Shown here in pieces: positions 21,901-36,900 of a stretch of DNA of 64,000 nucleotides. Source of the stretch: Arion vulgaris. Lineage: Eukaryota > Mollusca > Gastropoda > Stylommatophora > Arionidae. Below the pieces are notes generated by a model that worked only from the letters and a program-made list of their open reading frames with translations, searched no databases and was not told the DNA's origin. Numbering within the stretch: the stretch's first letter is position 1; every line of letters begins with the position of its first letter. The stretch is taken from assembly GCA_020796225.1 (NCBI GenBank), contig CM036758.1, forward strand, positions 74,032,366-74,096,365, given 5' to 3'. The position numbers and the translations under genes were made by a program.

Positions 21901-24900
21901 ATGGATCTCCACAAATCTCTCTCTCTATCTGGTGTTTGCTATCAGCTCAGATATTGACGCTCTTCCTTGCCATGAAGTCAGGCTATCTAAAATTGTCTTT
22001 GTCTTTCCCTGTTTCGTTTCTCCTCGGTTTTACCAGTTGCTACATTGTGTTCTAGACCTGTCTTTCTCATCACATGCCCGAAAAATGTATTACTTTTCAA
22101 CGTAATAGCCTGAGATTTGGAGAAATCTACAAGTGATATCTACTAAATTTCCTTCTTCTTCTACTTTGCGTTCGTTATTTACAACTAATTTTAATCACTC
22201 TTTGTGATATGTTTGATCTTTGCCAAGAACGTGTTGACGTTGCACATTGGTTTGGTAGACCCTAAACGTATAGACTTCTACACGTTTAGGACATGTTCAT
22301 CCGATTTCAGCCAAACCTCCTTAGTCGCCTCTTACGACATGCGCGGCAGGTAACAGTGGTTCTATTCTTTACACCCCAAATTTGGGCCTCGTTAACCACT
22401 CGGGCGACTGAATTTCCTAATTGTGTTATGTTCGTTGTAGTGACTAAAACTATTGGATTTTGCGAAATAAAATAATTTTTATTTTTCATGTTTGTTGGCC
22501 TTCACTCTCTGATATAACCAATACAACGTTCGTCTTTAGGTTGAAAGCTGCGTGCCACTGCTTAAAGAGGCTTTAATCCCCTACATAAAAAAACAACAAT
22601 CGAAATGTGTCCATTATTTGTAATACTAATAAATATTAATACAACAATAATAATTTGTAACTGCCAATCTACAATAGTTCTACACTTACTATTATGTTCA
22701 AAATCTGTCTACAGGAACGCCCCAGACCTGATTATGCAGCCAGAGCTACAGACGTGAAAGAAAATCCTATCACTGGGATTAATGAGCCTTATTTCGATCC
22801 TAGAAAAAGACTACCAAGAGTGCTATCTGGTGTTGCAGCAATCATGATTATGGTATGCACTTTTGATATCTTTCTATGATATTTCTTATTCTAGCTAATG
22901 GGGTTCTTTATGGGAAACTTGTTTATGCCTGTAATGTGTTTGAGTCCAACATTTTCTGGCTCGTTATTTATTTGCTGTTTAAATAATTGCAGTTATTGAT
23001 TGATTGATTGATTGATTGATAGATTGATTGATTGGTTGATTGATTGATTGATAGGACCATCATCATTGCACTTAGGTGGGTTACCATATGTGCTCCGATG
23101 TCTTTCTTACACAGGAGGATCGCAACGGCAGTGCACGATCTCCGTATCAACTGCGAGGGTGCTGATGTAATTTAGAAAATAGAGAAGATATTTTGTAGGA
23201 ATTTTATTTTTAAACTTTGCTAATTAATTTTGCCCGGGCAGCGGCTTTCCAGTCTGATGATCTCAATTTTGAACTGCTAATGGTTCTTTTACATGCTTAA
23301 ATTGAACACAGGACTTACGTTTTATCGACTGTCTCCGATAGGACTTGGAACTCGATCTCACCCACACTGAGATCAGGGATCTCTGGAAAAATATCTTGAT
23401 GGCTCCCCGAGGCAGTGAACCGAGTACCTTTGGAATGAGTGCCAGTACAACCCCTACGCCCAACCCCTACGCCCAACCCCTACGCCCAACCCTACGCCCA
23501 ACCCTACGCCCAACCCCTACGCCCAACCCCTACGCCACAGAGACTTCTGAGTTACTATTCTACTCCTTAACCCTTTGTATACGCACACTTGAACAATCTG
23601 ACTGGCTGGCTCTGCCGCTATATCAGAGGGCCAGCCAATGGACAGAGCTGACATCGTGAACGCTCTCATAGAGCGTGGCCGCAGAGAGACCTTCATCTAA
23701 ACCAATCCACGTCAACTACTAGATTGCGAGAACTGGGTTTGAAGATTGGTGTGGCAAGAAAAGAACGGTACAACAGGTATACGAGTCGGCTCATCAATCA
23801 AAATCGAACTGGTACGGTCAGTCGCTGGACGCTGTTGGAGATATTGTGAAGGAGATCGGAGCACCTATGGACATGTCCGGAGTCCAATGAAGATATTCCA
23901 AACTGAAACTGAAACTTGAACCATGTTTTTACATACTGTTTTTATAATATATTTTTAATGAAGGGTGCTCTTACCGTGGGCGTATGTAGCTTAAGCGGTA
24001 GGAAGCACGATCACAACCCAAGGGTACATGGATCAAACTCTTGACAATTTGGAAGTAAACTAGTTCCCGTGAACTTTTACGTACGGTAAAAATAGATACC
24101 GCAGTTCAGAAAGCAACGGCAAACTACTGAATGTATAAGTGGTGCCTGAAAAAAATCGGCGACTCGTTTAATGAGGTTAATAGCAAAGTCCTGTAAAGGA
24201 CATGCCACGATTTTCATTTTCGTTGTCTATGTCTGTTGTCTATTCCCAGGTAGATGATGGAATTGATTGTCCATGTCTATTGTCTATTCCCAGGTAGATG
24301 ATGGAATTGATTGTCCACTCTTGTCGTTAAGTGTAGGGGTGGGCACTTTTATTTGCGTTCCAGGGCGAGATGAGACGCTCTTGTTGTTATATCCTTGTTT
24401 ATTTAGTGTGGTCTTGATATATCTATCCATCTTTTTCTTGGTCTTCCTTGGCTCTAGTACCGGATCTCTTTTTATTGTATGCTGTTATTGCTGGTTGGTT
24501 GTATTTGATGTACAGTATTAAAAATCTGAAGTAAAAATATAATAATTTCATAACACATACATGTGTAATGTTATCCGAATAAGCTATTGTCGACCTGAAT
24601 GTAATAGTACGCAAGTAATATTTCTGTTTCCTCTGATACTTTTCACAGATGTTGTTGGTGCTCATCTTTATTGTGGCTGTCATCATGTACCGGGTTCTTA
24701 TTAGCATTCCTCTGTTTGAGAACAAGAGTCTGCGACCGAAAGCATCAACAATTGCCAGCATGTCAGCTGCTGTTGTTAATCTAGTTATCATCATGACTCT
24801 AGGACGTGTTTATGAGAAACTTGCTCTCAAGCTTACACAGTGGGGTTAGTCAATGCATTTTTAATTCTTTCATTTTCTGTTTTAATATTAGTTGTATTAT

Positions 24901-27900
24901 TTCTGTTATCTCTAAAAACATTTGAGATCGTTCCACTAACTTATGCATTTTACTTTTCAGAAATGCATCGCACACAGACGGAATTTGAAGACCAGCTGAC
25001 ATTCAAGGTTTTCATATTCCAGTTTGTCAACTTTTATTCTTCCATCATTTACGTTGCCTTTTTCAAAGGAAAGTAAGTGTACATTTTATAACTTTTTTCC
25101 AATTCATCTATACCGTTCTAATGTTTGTTTGTTTTTACTAAATATTATTATTTTTACCAGAAAACATTTGTGAGTTAATTCAGGTAATTGATTGATTGAT
25201 TGATTGATTGGACCATCATCATTGCACTTCGATGAGTAACCATGTGTGCTCCGATCTCTTTCTCTCTATTGCATAGGCAGATCTCAGCTACAGTGCACAA
25301 ACTTCGCAGAACCGGCGAGGGTCCCCGATGTAATTTTGAAGATGGTGAAGATTTTTTGTAGAAATTTTATTTTAAATCTTTTCTAGCGAACCTTGCCCGT
25401 GCAGCGGCTTTCCAGCCTGCTCTTGTCGATTTTGAGCTGCCAATGGTTCTTTTACGTGCTCAAATTTAACTCGGACCTACCTTTATCGTCCGTCTCCGAT
25501 AGGACTAGGAACTCGATCTCACCTACACTGAGATCAGGGATCTCTGGAAAAATATCCATATGGCTCCACGAGGAAGCGAATCTGGTGCCCTTGGCATGAA
25601 AGATGAGCACTCAACCTCGACGCCACAGAGATCCCTTATTCGGGCATGTGATGTTCAACAAGTGAAAAGGGAACTAGACAACCTATCTCCCACATACTGG
25701 GTTAGAAATGTGATCGGAATTTAACACGCATTGGCCTGCAAAGGTTATGCGACATTTTCGTTTTCTCTTGCCTGTAGGAGGATACAACAATAGATGAATC
25801 AGTGCTGATGAAGCTGGAGAATTTTTTTTTAAAGCAAGTGGTAAGCAAGGAGAGGACGTTTTAGTCACATGTATAATCAGCGTGTGACGAGAAAAGGCAG
25901 CATACAATCCCCTTGAGTTATATTGCAACAGACTGAACACGTATAGGTCTGCCCAGGGTGTAATGATGTATTTTTTTTCAAAAATGAATACTGAATTATC
26001 TATATCTTTTTTTCCGTAAGCTTTTTTTCATTAGTCTGGATACTACAATTAGATATATGGCCTTTGTCATCTTTACAAACAGTTATTAGGCAAATGTGAA
26101 ACGGGGACAACTATTTAGTTTATGCCTGTTTCTCTTGCATTCAAGATTATCCTTACTTTTTTATTTTTTCAGTTGTAGTTTGGAATATCTTGTATTGTAG
26201 TATGGTCCACAGGTGCTCCGATCTCATTCGTAACATCTCCAACAGCGTCCAGCGAATAATCATAAAAGTTCAATTTTGATTGATGAGCCTACTCATATAC
26301 CTGTTATGCTGTTCTTTTCTTGCTACTCCAATCTTCAAACCCAGCTGTTTATTTTTATTTTGTGTATTTAAAGAATATGCACTCTTGCGTAATGTTATAT
26401 TCCATATAGTAAGGTCATCGGCTAATTTTTTTCCCACTTGTTAGTACCGATTGAAAAATGCGTCATTGAGGATTTATATGTCCTAGACAACAGTGGCGGC
26501 TCGTGATCATTTTTCTTGGTGGGGCCAGGCACAAATTGTCGGGAAATCATGGTTTTTTGAGTATTTACTATTATTTGTCTATTCTGGAAAGTTATTTCCC
26601 CTTTCGGTTTTTGGTGGGGCCAGGCCCCACTGGCCCTTAATGATGAGCCGCCCTGCTAAGCAGTGGTCTTCTTTGAATCATTTTAAACCTGTTTGATAAG
26701 GCAACCGTTATCCATTCTTCTCACATGTCCCAGCTATCTTAGTCTTCTACAGCAGAGTATTCATATGATAGAGTGCAGGTTAACACATTGCAGTACTTCA
26801 GAGTTGGTATTTTGTCATGCCACCAGATGTTTATAATCTTGCGAAGACAGCAAAGTTGAAATATTATTCTCCTTTTGTGTATTGAGTAAGCTGTCTCTGT
26901 TTCTGATTCATATAGCAAAGACAGATCGTAATCTGTGTTCTTCTTGAATGAAGGTCACCTGTACTGGTGATGCTCCAATGAAGATCAACTGTACTGGTGA
27001 TGGTCCAATGAAGATCAACTGTACTGGTGATGGTCCAATGAAGATCAACTGTACTGGTGATGGTCCAATGAAGATCAACTGTACTGGTGATGGTCCAATG
27101 AAGGTCAACTGTACTGGTGATGCTCTAATGAAGTTCAACTGTAACAGGTGATGCTCCAATGAAGATCAACTGTAACTGATGATGCTCCAATGAAGGTCAA
27201 CTGTACTGGTGATGCTCCAATGAAGGTCAACTGTACTGGTGATGCTCTAATGAAGTTCAACTGTAACAGGTGATGCTCCAATGAAGGTCAACTGTACTGG
27301 TGATGCTCCAATGAAGGTCAACTGTACTGGTGATGCTTTAATGAAGGTCACCTGTACTGGTGATGCTGCAATGAAGATCAACTGTACTGGTGATGGTCCC
27401 ATGCTCCGTGGATATAAAAATAAAGATGATAGTAATAAAACAACACTTTTATGACATATAAATTGAATTATGTCATTTTATCTTTTTAGATACTTAAATA
27501 TCACTTTACATTCATATTTTAAACCTTTTTTCAATCTTATATTTATCAAGGTTTGTAGGTTATCCTGGACATTACAATACATTCTTTGGACTACGAAGTG
27601 AAGAGGTAAGACCAGCCATTATTTCGTGGTGTGTTGTTTACTGTATGTTTCATACTGCACTATGTGCAAACAGATTTTACTGTATGTTTCATACTGCACT
27701 ATGTGCAAACAGATTTATTTCAACATTTACTATCTACTTTTTTTACATGCTTCTTCTTCTTCAAACGCTCTATATCGACCACTTGTTAAACCACTTTTTG
27801 TGATTTGTGTGGGATCTGAGCCTGAGAGCGATTGTGTCAGTTATGCGACTATAAGTAGGCCAGCACATCCGATTTCTGTGACGCTTTTTATTTACTAGGG

Positions 27901-30900
27901 TAGATTCCCTAGTCCCCTACCTCAGTTGTCTCTTACAACATGCCTTGTAGGTCACAGTGGTACTATTCTTTGCCCCCTTTGTGGGCTCCGGCATCACATG
28001 GGCGTTTTTACATTCATTATATTATATATCATTATACCATTAATTGTTTCGTTTATATAAAATCTATACCACTAGGTTTCTCTCTCTAATCTGTGGCATA
28101 CTTGACACATAGGGAAGCAACAAGTTACAACATTCTTCACTGTTTTTTGGCGTCCTCTGCATTGTGTTCCAGTTGTGATTCCTTTTTTTCATTTCTTGCT
28201 CTATTGTTCTCCTTCAAGTCAATTTGGGTCTTAAACATTTTCGTTTACCCACTGGTGTTCGTCTCAGTGCAGCTTCCATGACAGAATTAGTTTCCATGTT
28301 ATGTGCTGATGAAAAATACCAGCACACCTTGGGACAAGAGAATTGTCCAGTAATTTTTCGGACAGACACAAGCCAGGACAGGTCCATCCTACCGCCATCG
28401 CGCCGCTTCTGGAAATGTAAACTTACACACAGCAGGGCGGCCGGAACAATAGTTGTAACGTGACTACAACACACAACTCTTGCCTGTAGTTTAGCTGTAA
28501 CATGCACAGCGACTACAACGGTTACATCGCCTATTCGGTGGTCAAACCAGGTGAGGAAAACCGATGGGTCTAACAGCATCGGTAATCTAGGCACTGTCTG
28601 CCTGTGCATGCAAAGACTGGATCCGGCTGACTTCGCGGATGAGGCCACTAGTTGGCTCAACGGTTAGAAAGGCGGATCACAGCAGAGCGGTGTGGACCGC
28701 ATAGAGCACGGCGAGGCACTTTAGAAAGCCCTGGTCATCCACTGCATCTGGCACTATCTCCAGTCGTCTTGACTTGTCTTGCCCCTGGATACAGATAGTC
28801 CTGGACGAGAGAGTGAGGTTGACGAATAGCGCAACTTTTCCTCACTATAATCCAAATACAGCGCAAGCTACAGTTTCAGACAACTACATACAACACAAAT
28901 CACACAACATGAAGAACACGCTTAAAGCTCTCACCATAGGCGCGTGGAACGTGCGAACACTATTGGATAACAACAAAGCTGAAAGACCTGAGAGACGGAC
29001 TGCACTCGTGGCTAGAGAACTGGCAGGCTACGATATCGACATAGCTGCCTTGAGTGAGACCAGACTCCTGACGAGGGTCAGCTGTCAGAGGTGGGCGGAG
29101 GTTACACTTTCTTTTGGAGTGGGAGAGCCAATACAGAACGTCGGGAATCTGGTGTAGGGTTTGCTGTCAAATCTCATCTTGTGCGCGGCCTCACCAGACT
29201 CCCAAAAGGTGTCAGTGACAGAGTGATGACTCTTCAGATCTCACTAGGAGAAAAAAGAGTGCCACTTTACTCAGCGTCTACGCCCCGACAATGACAAATC
29301 CAAGCGAAATCAAGGATGGTTTCTACGAGGACCTTGACTCAGCCATCTCAGCGGTCCCAAGGTCTGAGAAGCTCATCATACTCGGGGACTTCAATGCCAG
29401 AGTAGGGACAGACCATCGGGTCTGGGATGGAGTACTAGGAGTACACGGCGTGGGCAAGTGCAATAGTAATGGGCTTCTATTACTCAGACTATGTGCTGCC
29501 CACGACCTAACAATTACAAACTCCTTGTTTCGTTTACCAACCCGAAACAAAACGTCATGGATGCATCCCCGTTCCAAACAATGGCACCTCATTGACTACG
29601 TCATCGTAAGGAAAATGACAGACGTGACGTCAGAGTCACAAAGGCTATGTGCGGAGCAGAATGTTGGACCGATCATAGATTGATCGTGTCAAAGCTCAAC
29701 CTCCGCATCAAGCCTAGAAAACGTCGCCAGGGTCGCAAACCAACAAAAAAGCTGGCAGTCTCCAAATTGAAAATCTCCTCTGTCACCGAAAGTTTAATAA
29801 GAGACCTGGACGACAAATTGAAGGACCTCCAATTTGGCAAAACCAGCGTGGACGATGACTGGACTGCCCTCAGAGACACCGTGTACCTATCTACCTCTGA
29901 GCTCATAGGACACTCTGTACGCAAGAGCCACGACTGGTTTGACGAAAATGACGAAGAAATCAAGTCTATCCTTTTCACGAAACATGAGACATACAGAGCC
30001 TATCAAAATGACCCATCATCATCATCCAAAAAACAGCTTTCCTAGATGCTCGTAGAAGGGCTCAAGAGAGAATCAGGAAATTACAAGACGCATGGCTAAG
30101 CAAAATATCTGATGAAATCCAGACATATGCAGACAGACATGATTTCAAACGCTTCTACGATGCCCTAAAAACTGTTTACGGACCTCAACAATCTCACCCC
30201 ACTCCCATACTCGATGCAGATGGAGCAAGGCTACTAATTGACAAGCCTCAGATACTAAATCGCTGGGCAGAACACTTCCGTTCTGTCCTCAACCATCCAT
30301 CCACTATATGTTATGAAGCCATAGAGCGCATGCCCCAGGTCCCAATCAATGTCAAGCTTGATATTCCACCTACCTTAGCAGAGGTCAAGAAGGCAACAAG
30401 CCAGATGTCCAGCGGGAAGGCACCGGGTGCGGACTCAATACCAACCGAAGTCTACAAAGAAGGAGGGCCCACGTTGATGCTAAAATTGACAGAGTTATTT
30501 ACATCCATTTGGTGCAACGAACGTGTGCCACAGGAATTAAAGGATGCCACTATTGTCCACCTGTACAAGCGGAAAGGAAACCGCCAGGCCTGCGATAACC
30601 ACAGGGGATCTCCCTCCTGTCAATCGCTGGCAAAATACTGCCCAGAGTCCTCCTCAATCGATTAATCAATCACCTGGAACAGGACTTACTCCCTGAGACC
30701 CAATGTGGCTTCAGAGCAGGTCGTGGAACAGCAGACATGATATTTGCTGCTCGCCAACTACAGGAGAAATGCCAAGAGCAGCACCGTAACCTCTATATGG
30801 TCTTTGTCGACCTGACAAAGGCTTTCGACACGGTTAACAGGAGGGTCTATGGAAGATCATGGAAAAATTTGGATGCCCAAGGAAATTCATCAAGATCGTC

Positions 30901-33900
30901 CAACAGTTTCACGAGGGCATGATGGCACGTGTACTTGACGAAGGAGAGCTGTCGGAAGCCTTCCATGTCACCAACGGCGTCAAACAGGGCTGTGTACTGG
31001 CCCCAACACTCTTCAGCATGATGTTTGCTGCCATGCTCACGGATGTCTTTTGGGAAGGCGACGAACATGGGGTAAAGATTAGATACAGGACAGACGGTAA
31101 CCTATTCAATCATCGGAGGTTAAAATCCTCCACCAAGGTAAAAGAATCAACTATCTCAAACCTGTTGTTTGCTTATGACTGTGCCCTCGCTACCAACTCA
31201 ATGGCCTGTGATAGGTTTGGCCTCACCATTAACACCAAAAACAGAGGTCATGTTCCATCCCGCCCCTAGAGAACAGTATTACGATCCAGTCATCAACATT
31301 AAACACCAGCGTCTCCAGTCAACGGACAACTTTGCTTATCTTGGCAGCCTCCTATCCAGATCGGCAAACATAGATTCTGAGGCCCACAATAGGATATCCA
31401 AAGCCAGTGCTGCGTTCGGAAGGTTACGTGTCACTGTGTGGGAACGGAAGGGGATAAGCATAGTCACAAAGCTGAAAGTTTACCAGGCCATAGTGCTAAC
31501 AACGCTGCTGTACGCAAGCGAGACATGGACAGTGTATAGCAGACACGCAAGAAAATTAAACCATTTCCACACAAGCTGTCTACGCAGAATACTAAAAATA
31601 CACTGGCAGGACAAAATTCCAGACAGCGAAGTCCTCACAAGAGCAAAGATCCCAAGCGTCAACACCCTGTTGCAGAAGTCCCAACTGAGATGGGTCGGTC
31701 ACGTTGCTCGAATGCCTGATAAACGCATCCCAAAACAGTTGATGTATGGCGAGATTGAAGGGGGCAGACGTTTAGCTGGTGGACAGAAAAACGCTTTAAA
31801 GACACTCTTAAAGTGTCTCTGAAATGCTTCGATATAGACAATACGTGCTGGGAATCCCTTGCGCAAGATCGCCAAATGTGGCGCTGTAACAACAAAGAGG
31901 AACCCGAATAGCTGAGAATCATCGTATTGTTGAGTCACAGAGAAAACGAGCAGCGCGAAAAGACAGAGCACACAACACGCACATGTCTAACCTTGATCAT
32001 GTATGCCCCACCTGTGGTCGGGATTCTGTTCTAGGATTGGACTCTACAGTCACCTCCGCACACACCAGAGAGGTGCAACAGTACACGTCTGAGATTGTTG
32101 TCATCATCGCTTGCGATGGACGGCTATTATTAGTTTCCATGTGTATCACATGTCCATACCATCTCCAGCATCTCTTTTTGATGCTGACGCTCATATTCTC
32201 TTACTGGCACTGTACAAACAGTTCTTGGTTAGAGATTGTTGTTGGCCAGATCTTACATAAGATCTTTCGCAGACATGTTGTAGGGAAGGTCAAAAATTAA
32301 AACATATCTTGTTCTCTCATTCTCCAGCATTCTGATACGTATAGTAAAGTGGATAGTACACACTCATATGACCACATCATTTACTTTCATTTTTTTAAAC
32401 ATATCAGGAGACGGCAAATAACTCATACAAAATCTATTGTCTCTAGAAATTAACAATATTAGATCTTCATAATATATTTAAATAATTTAAAAAATGACTA
32501 TTATAATATTGTATTCTTGTACAACGAAGAAAACAAATAATGAGGTTTTTAATCCGGTATGCAGACAAAGAAACATTTTCAAAAGAATAAGAATCCGACA
32601 ATCAAGGTTCTTCGAGTATATAATGCGAAGAGAAGGTTTAGAACATTTGGTGACAACAGGGAAAATTCAGGGAAGGAGAGATCGTGAAAGACAGAGGGAT
32701 AAGATGTTGGATGGTCTGACATCGTGGTTCGACAAAAGATCCACGTCAGAACTGATTACCTGCACGAAGGAGAGAGAATATGCGGAGAGACATGATCGTC
32801 TACGCCGGCGCGCGGCAGGCATGACACTCGATTGATTGACTATACTCTTGCAAAGCTGAATTTTAATCAATATATTTTCTGTTTATCTAACAGTGTAATA
32901 ACGGTGGATGTCTTATAGAGTTAGCACAACAGCTTGGAGTTATCATGATAGGCAAACAAATTATCAATAATGCACAAGAAATAATTGTTCCGTAAGTATT
33001 TCATTAAAGTTAATCAATTTGTTTATTTTTGAAAGATCTGATGATAATGCCGACATTACAAGTTCATGTAAGAGCAATAGGGTGACGTAATCAAAACCTA
33101 CAGATCTGATGTGGCCAGATCAGATCAGATCAGATCTGGAGAAAACCTTGGGAAAAATATCCTGATGGTTCCACAAGGGTTCGAACCAAGTACCCATGGA
33201 GCGAGAGGCAAATACCTAACCCGTACACCACGGAGACCTCCAAATATCAAGTTTGACAATATCAAGTTTGACAATATCAAGTTTCAGAATATCAAGTTTT
33301 CATATAGTGGAGACGTGTTTCCAAATGTTAAAAGCAAGACAGTCATCACATCCTGAGACACTAAGCTTTTACACTGGATGTCAATTAGCTGTGCATCTTA
33401 GTTCACTATCATCATGTATAGTCAGTATTCTGGTTCTTCTCCAGTCACAGAGGTTGTCTACTATCGTTATTTCCTGTGCAATACCGCTTTTATGGCCGTG
33501 TAGGAAAGGAGGACATGAACCTGAGGAACTTAATAAATGCATTGCTAGTACACTCATCCCGAAACTGTTCAAAGTTAAGATGTGTTGTATGCCCGGAGAA
33601 GACCATCATGGACGGAGGCATACCGGCAAAGAGAAGAAGAAGAAGACGACGGAGAAGATGGATTCAGGATGTAACTGATGGTTTGAACATGACATCTGGC
33701 CTATGAGAGAGAGAAATTCCGAAGGACTGTTGGGGTTGGCAAAGTTCTGCTTAAGACATGTTATTTGATGACGATGATGACAGAAAAAAAAAACCATTTG
33801 ACATTACCGGAGATTGAACCCGGGTCTCCCGAATGGGCGCTCGTATTCTAATCCATTCGTCCAGACCCTTCTCACGACATTGTATACTTGTAAGAATTTG

Positions 33901-36900
33901 CAGATATCCTTACTGAGAACTATCTGCCAGGTCAACTGAAACCAGATTTATTCTGATTTTATTACTTCTCCAGTAGCGGCTCGTGATCGTTTTTGTTGGT
34001 TGGGCCAGATACAAATTTTCTGGAAAATCATGGCTTTGGGTTAGGTTATATTTTAATATATTAAATAATAAAGACACGTTACACATTATTTTTGGAGGGA
34101 CCCTTTAATGACGAGCAGCCACTGTTTCTCCCTATCCTTTCTTTCACTCAAACTTAAAAGTGTCTCAGTTGACAGATTAAATAATCTCATCCAGGACACA
34201 TTTTCAAATATTGAGGTTATCTAAACAATAGTTTGTTGACTTAACTTTCAAAATGTAATATTGATATCTTTGTTTAGAAAACTGAAAGGTGTCTGGCATC
34301 GGTTTCAAACAAAACTAAATAAAACTATTCAACGCTCAAGAAGTGAGGACGACTATGAGTTGATAGAAAACGAGGGTCTCTTTCAGGAGTATCTGGAGAT
34401 GGGTAAGTAAACAGGTTAGGGTGTTGTTCTTTAATACCTGGTTGATCAGTCTAAGCTACTTAAGGAGGGAAGGGTGGAGAGTGTTTAAAGTTGAAGGATT
34501 GACTTCTCTGAAACCTGGTTTTTCCTCATATGGCTCGGTCCCTCTCCACAGAAATGGCACGCCACCCGCCGAGAGTATTGCGCAAAGCACGAACTCGTAG
34601 CTCCTTTAACAATCCTAGGAGTCTCTGGAAAAAAATTCACTCGTGAATAGAAAGTCTCGTATCGGATTTGAACCCACGAGCTTCAACTCACAATACAAGA
34701 GCTTAAGATGGATCATCATCAACTTCAGAGGCTTACGTGGATATACTGTCCTGGGCATGCGGGTTTTTACGGTAATGAGAGAACGGACACCCACTGTCCT
34801 GGGCATGCGGGTGTTTACGGTAATGAGAGAGTGGCCACCCACTGTCCGGGGCATTCGGGTGTTTACGGTAATGAAAGAGTGGACAGGCTTGCATCAACAG
34901 CATCGATTGCTGGGGAATTGAAGATGGATAAATGGGATATTCTTCGGTCTCTTCGCGACTGTCTGTTGGATGAGGACACTAAAATCGATGTTGAATCGAT
35001 CAAGCGATTTAAGCAGTTTGGAGTTACCCGTTGTTCAAGTCGAACTGGATGCCTGAGAGGCAGAGTGAGAGGTGTGTTTAATCAGCGAGCCACAGGAACC
35101 ATCAGTGTGCATACTCTTCGATATATGTTGGGGAGACTGAGCACCTATGGGTCTGCCCAGAGTGCAATGACGTCAGTTTAGTAACCAATAACCAATAACC
35201 ATCATCAGGTTCTAAATTAAGAACTGATAACAGATAATGCAGCTGATCATGTTGTTGTATATCTTGCTAGGTTCATCTTGTTGAAATATCAAGCTAAGGT
35301 ATTCTAATTAGTGTACACAGTTGAATCATTGCATAACAGAATGAAGCATACAGGACAGTTACTCCCATTATGAGAATGTAGATCGAGGTTATTATTGCTG
35401 CCCTCCAATTACTTTGCAATATTGTTTATTGCAATCATTATTTTGTTTGACTCTACTGATAGACTTTGGAAGATCAAAATAGCTTGTTGCGTAGGAAGTG
35501 GGTATCTCTATCAAGTTCCAGTCTTCGGGAGCTTATGTGGACATACTGTGTGTTGCCAGCGCTCTCAATGAAGCAAAGAATAGTAACACTGGGACCTACA
35601 AGGCATGTCGTAAGAAGCAACTGAGGTAGGGGCCTAGGGAAGCTACCTGAGTAAATGAAAAGTGTCACATAAATCGGATGTGATGGCCTACTTGTAGGCG
35701 CATAACTGGCATAACGTACAATTTCTCTTACGCTCAGATCCCATACAAATAACAAAGAGTGATTTAACATTTAATAAGTAGGTCAACAGGTCAACTAAAT
35801 ATACACGCGAATAATGTAAAAATACAACAGACTCCAGAATTCAAATATCTCGGGAGTATATTCACAGCAGATGGAAAGATGGATAGAGAAATCGAGACTA
35901 GATGCCAGAAGGCAAACGCAGTGACATACAAACTGTCACCACTATTAAAACATCCAAGCATTAACATGGCAGTCAAACTACAACTGATAAACTGCATATT
36001 TATTCCAACTCTCTGCTATCAGTGCCAAACATCGCCCCTGACTAAGACACAAGAAATAAAGATTACAACATGTGAAATGAGATGTCTACGATAAGCTATC
36101 AACGTTACAAGGAGAGATAGAGTGAGAAACGAGAATATCAGAAGCATCGTTGGTACTATACCATGCATACAGTACATCGAAAAGCAAAGAATCAAGTGGT
36201 TCTGCCATCTAATGAGAATAGAACTACATTTACTTCCATCACGTGTCTACAATAATCGACACTCAGGGCGCAAAGCACGAGGCAGGCCAAGAACACAAGA
36301 TGGATAGATAACATCTCAGAGTCCCTGCGATAGCATGAACTGACAACGTCAAGCGCAACACGCCTGGCACAAGATAGAAAACTAACTCTCCCCACGGATC
36401 TTCACAGCAAATGTGGTTAAGATAAGATAAGTTAATATAAGATAAGATAAGATAAGAAGATTTAATAAGTGGTCAATATATAATGTTCGAAAAAAAAGTC
36501 AGGACATGCAGGTATTAGTGATAATACGAGAGCAAGCAGAATGGCATCAGAAGGACTGAATGTTTGACTGTTGGAGATGAGGACATAATTTTGTGGTACA
36601 GTAACCTTCTGTTAGATAAAAATACACAGTTGATGTTTAATCTATATAGCAAAAAGAGATCAGGTGTGACTCTGTTGAAACATGTACTTAAGGGAACGTT
36701 TGAGGATGCATAGGCAAAAAGAAAACATACGATTTCAAGAAAAACATTAAGAAATGAGGAAAAAGCCATTTGGCAGAGAGCATCACCATGACGAGGATCA
36801 GAAAGTTTTAGATATTCATTTCAGCAAACTTTCAATGTTGAGGTATCTTGTAATAAATAAATATCTTATCTTTGTTTAGTTACATAAATCTTTTTATCTT

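Noticed and set aside
26908..27159. A repeat protein on either strand
   Set aside because: Frames follow the 30-bp period; stops and shifts appear as soon as units vary (27130 onward).
28214..28660. A 148-codon minus-strand frame
   Set aside because: It overlaps the probable 5' region of the sense-oriented LINE; no domain is recognisable.
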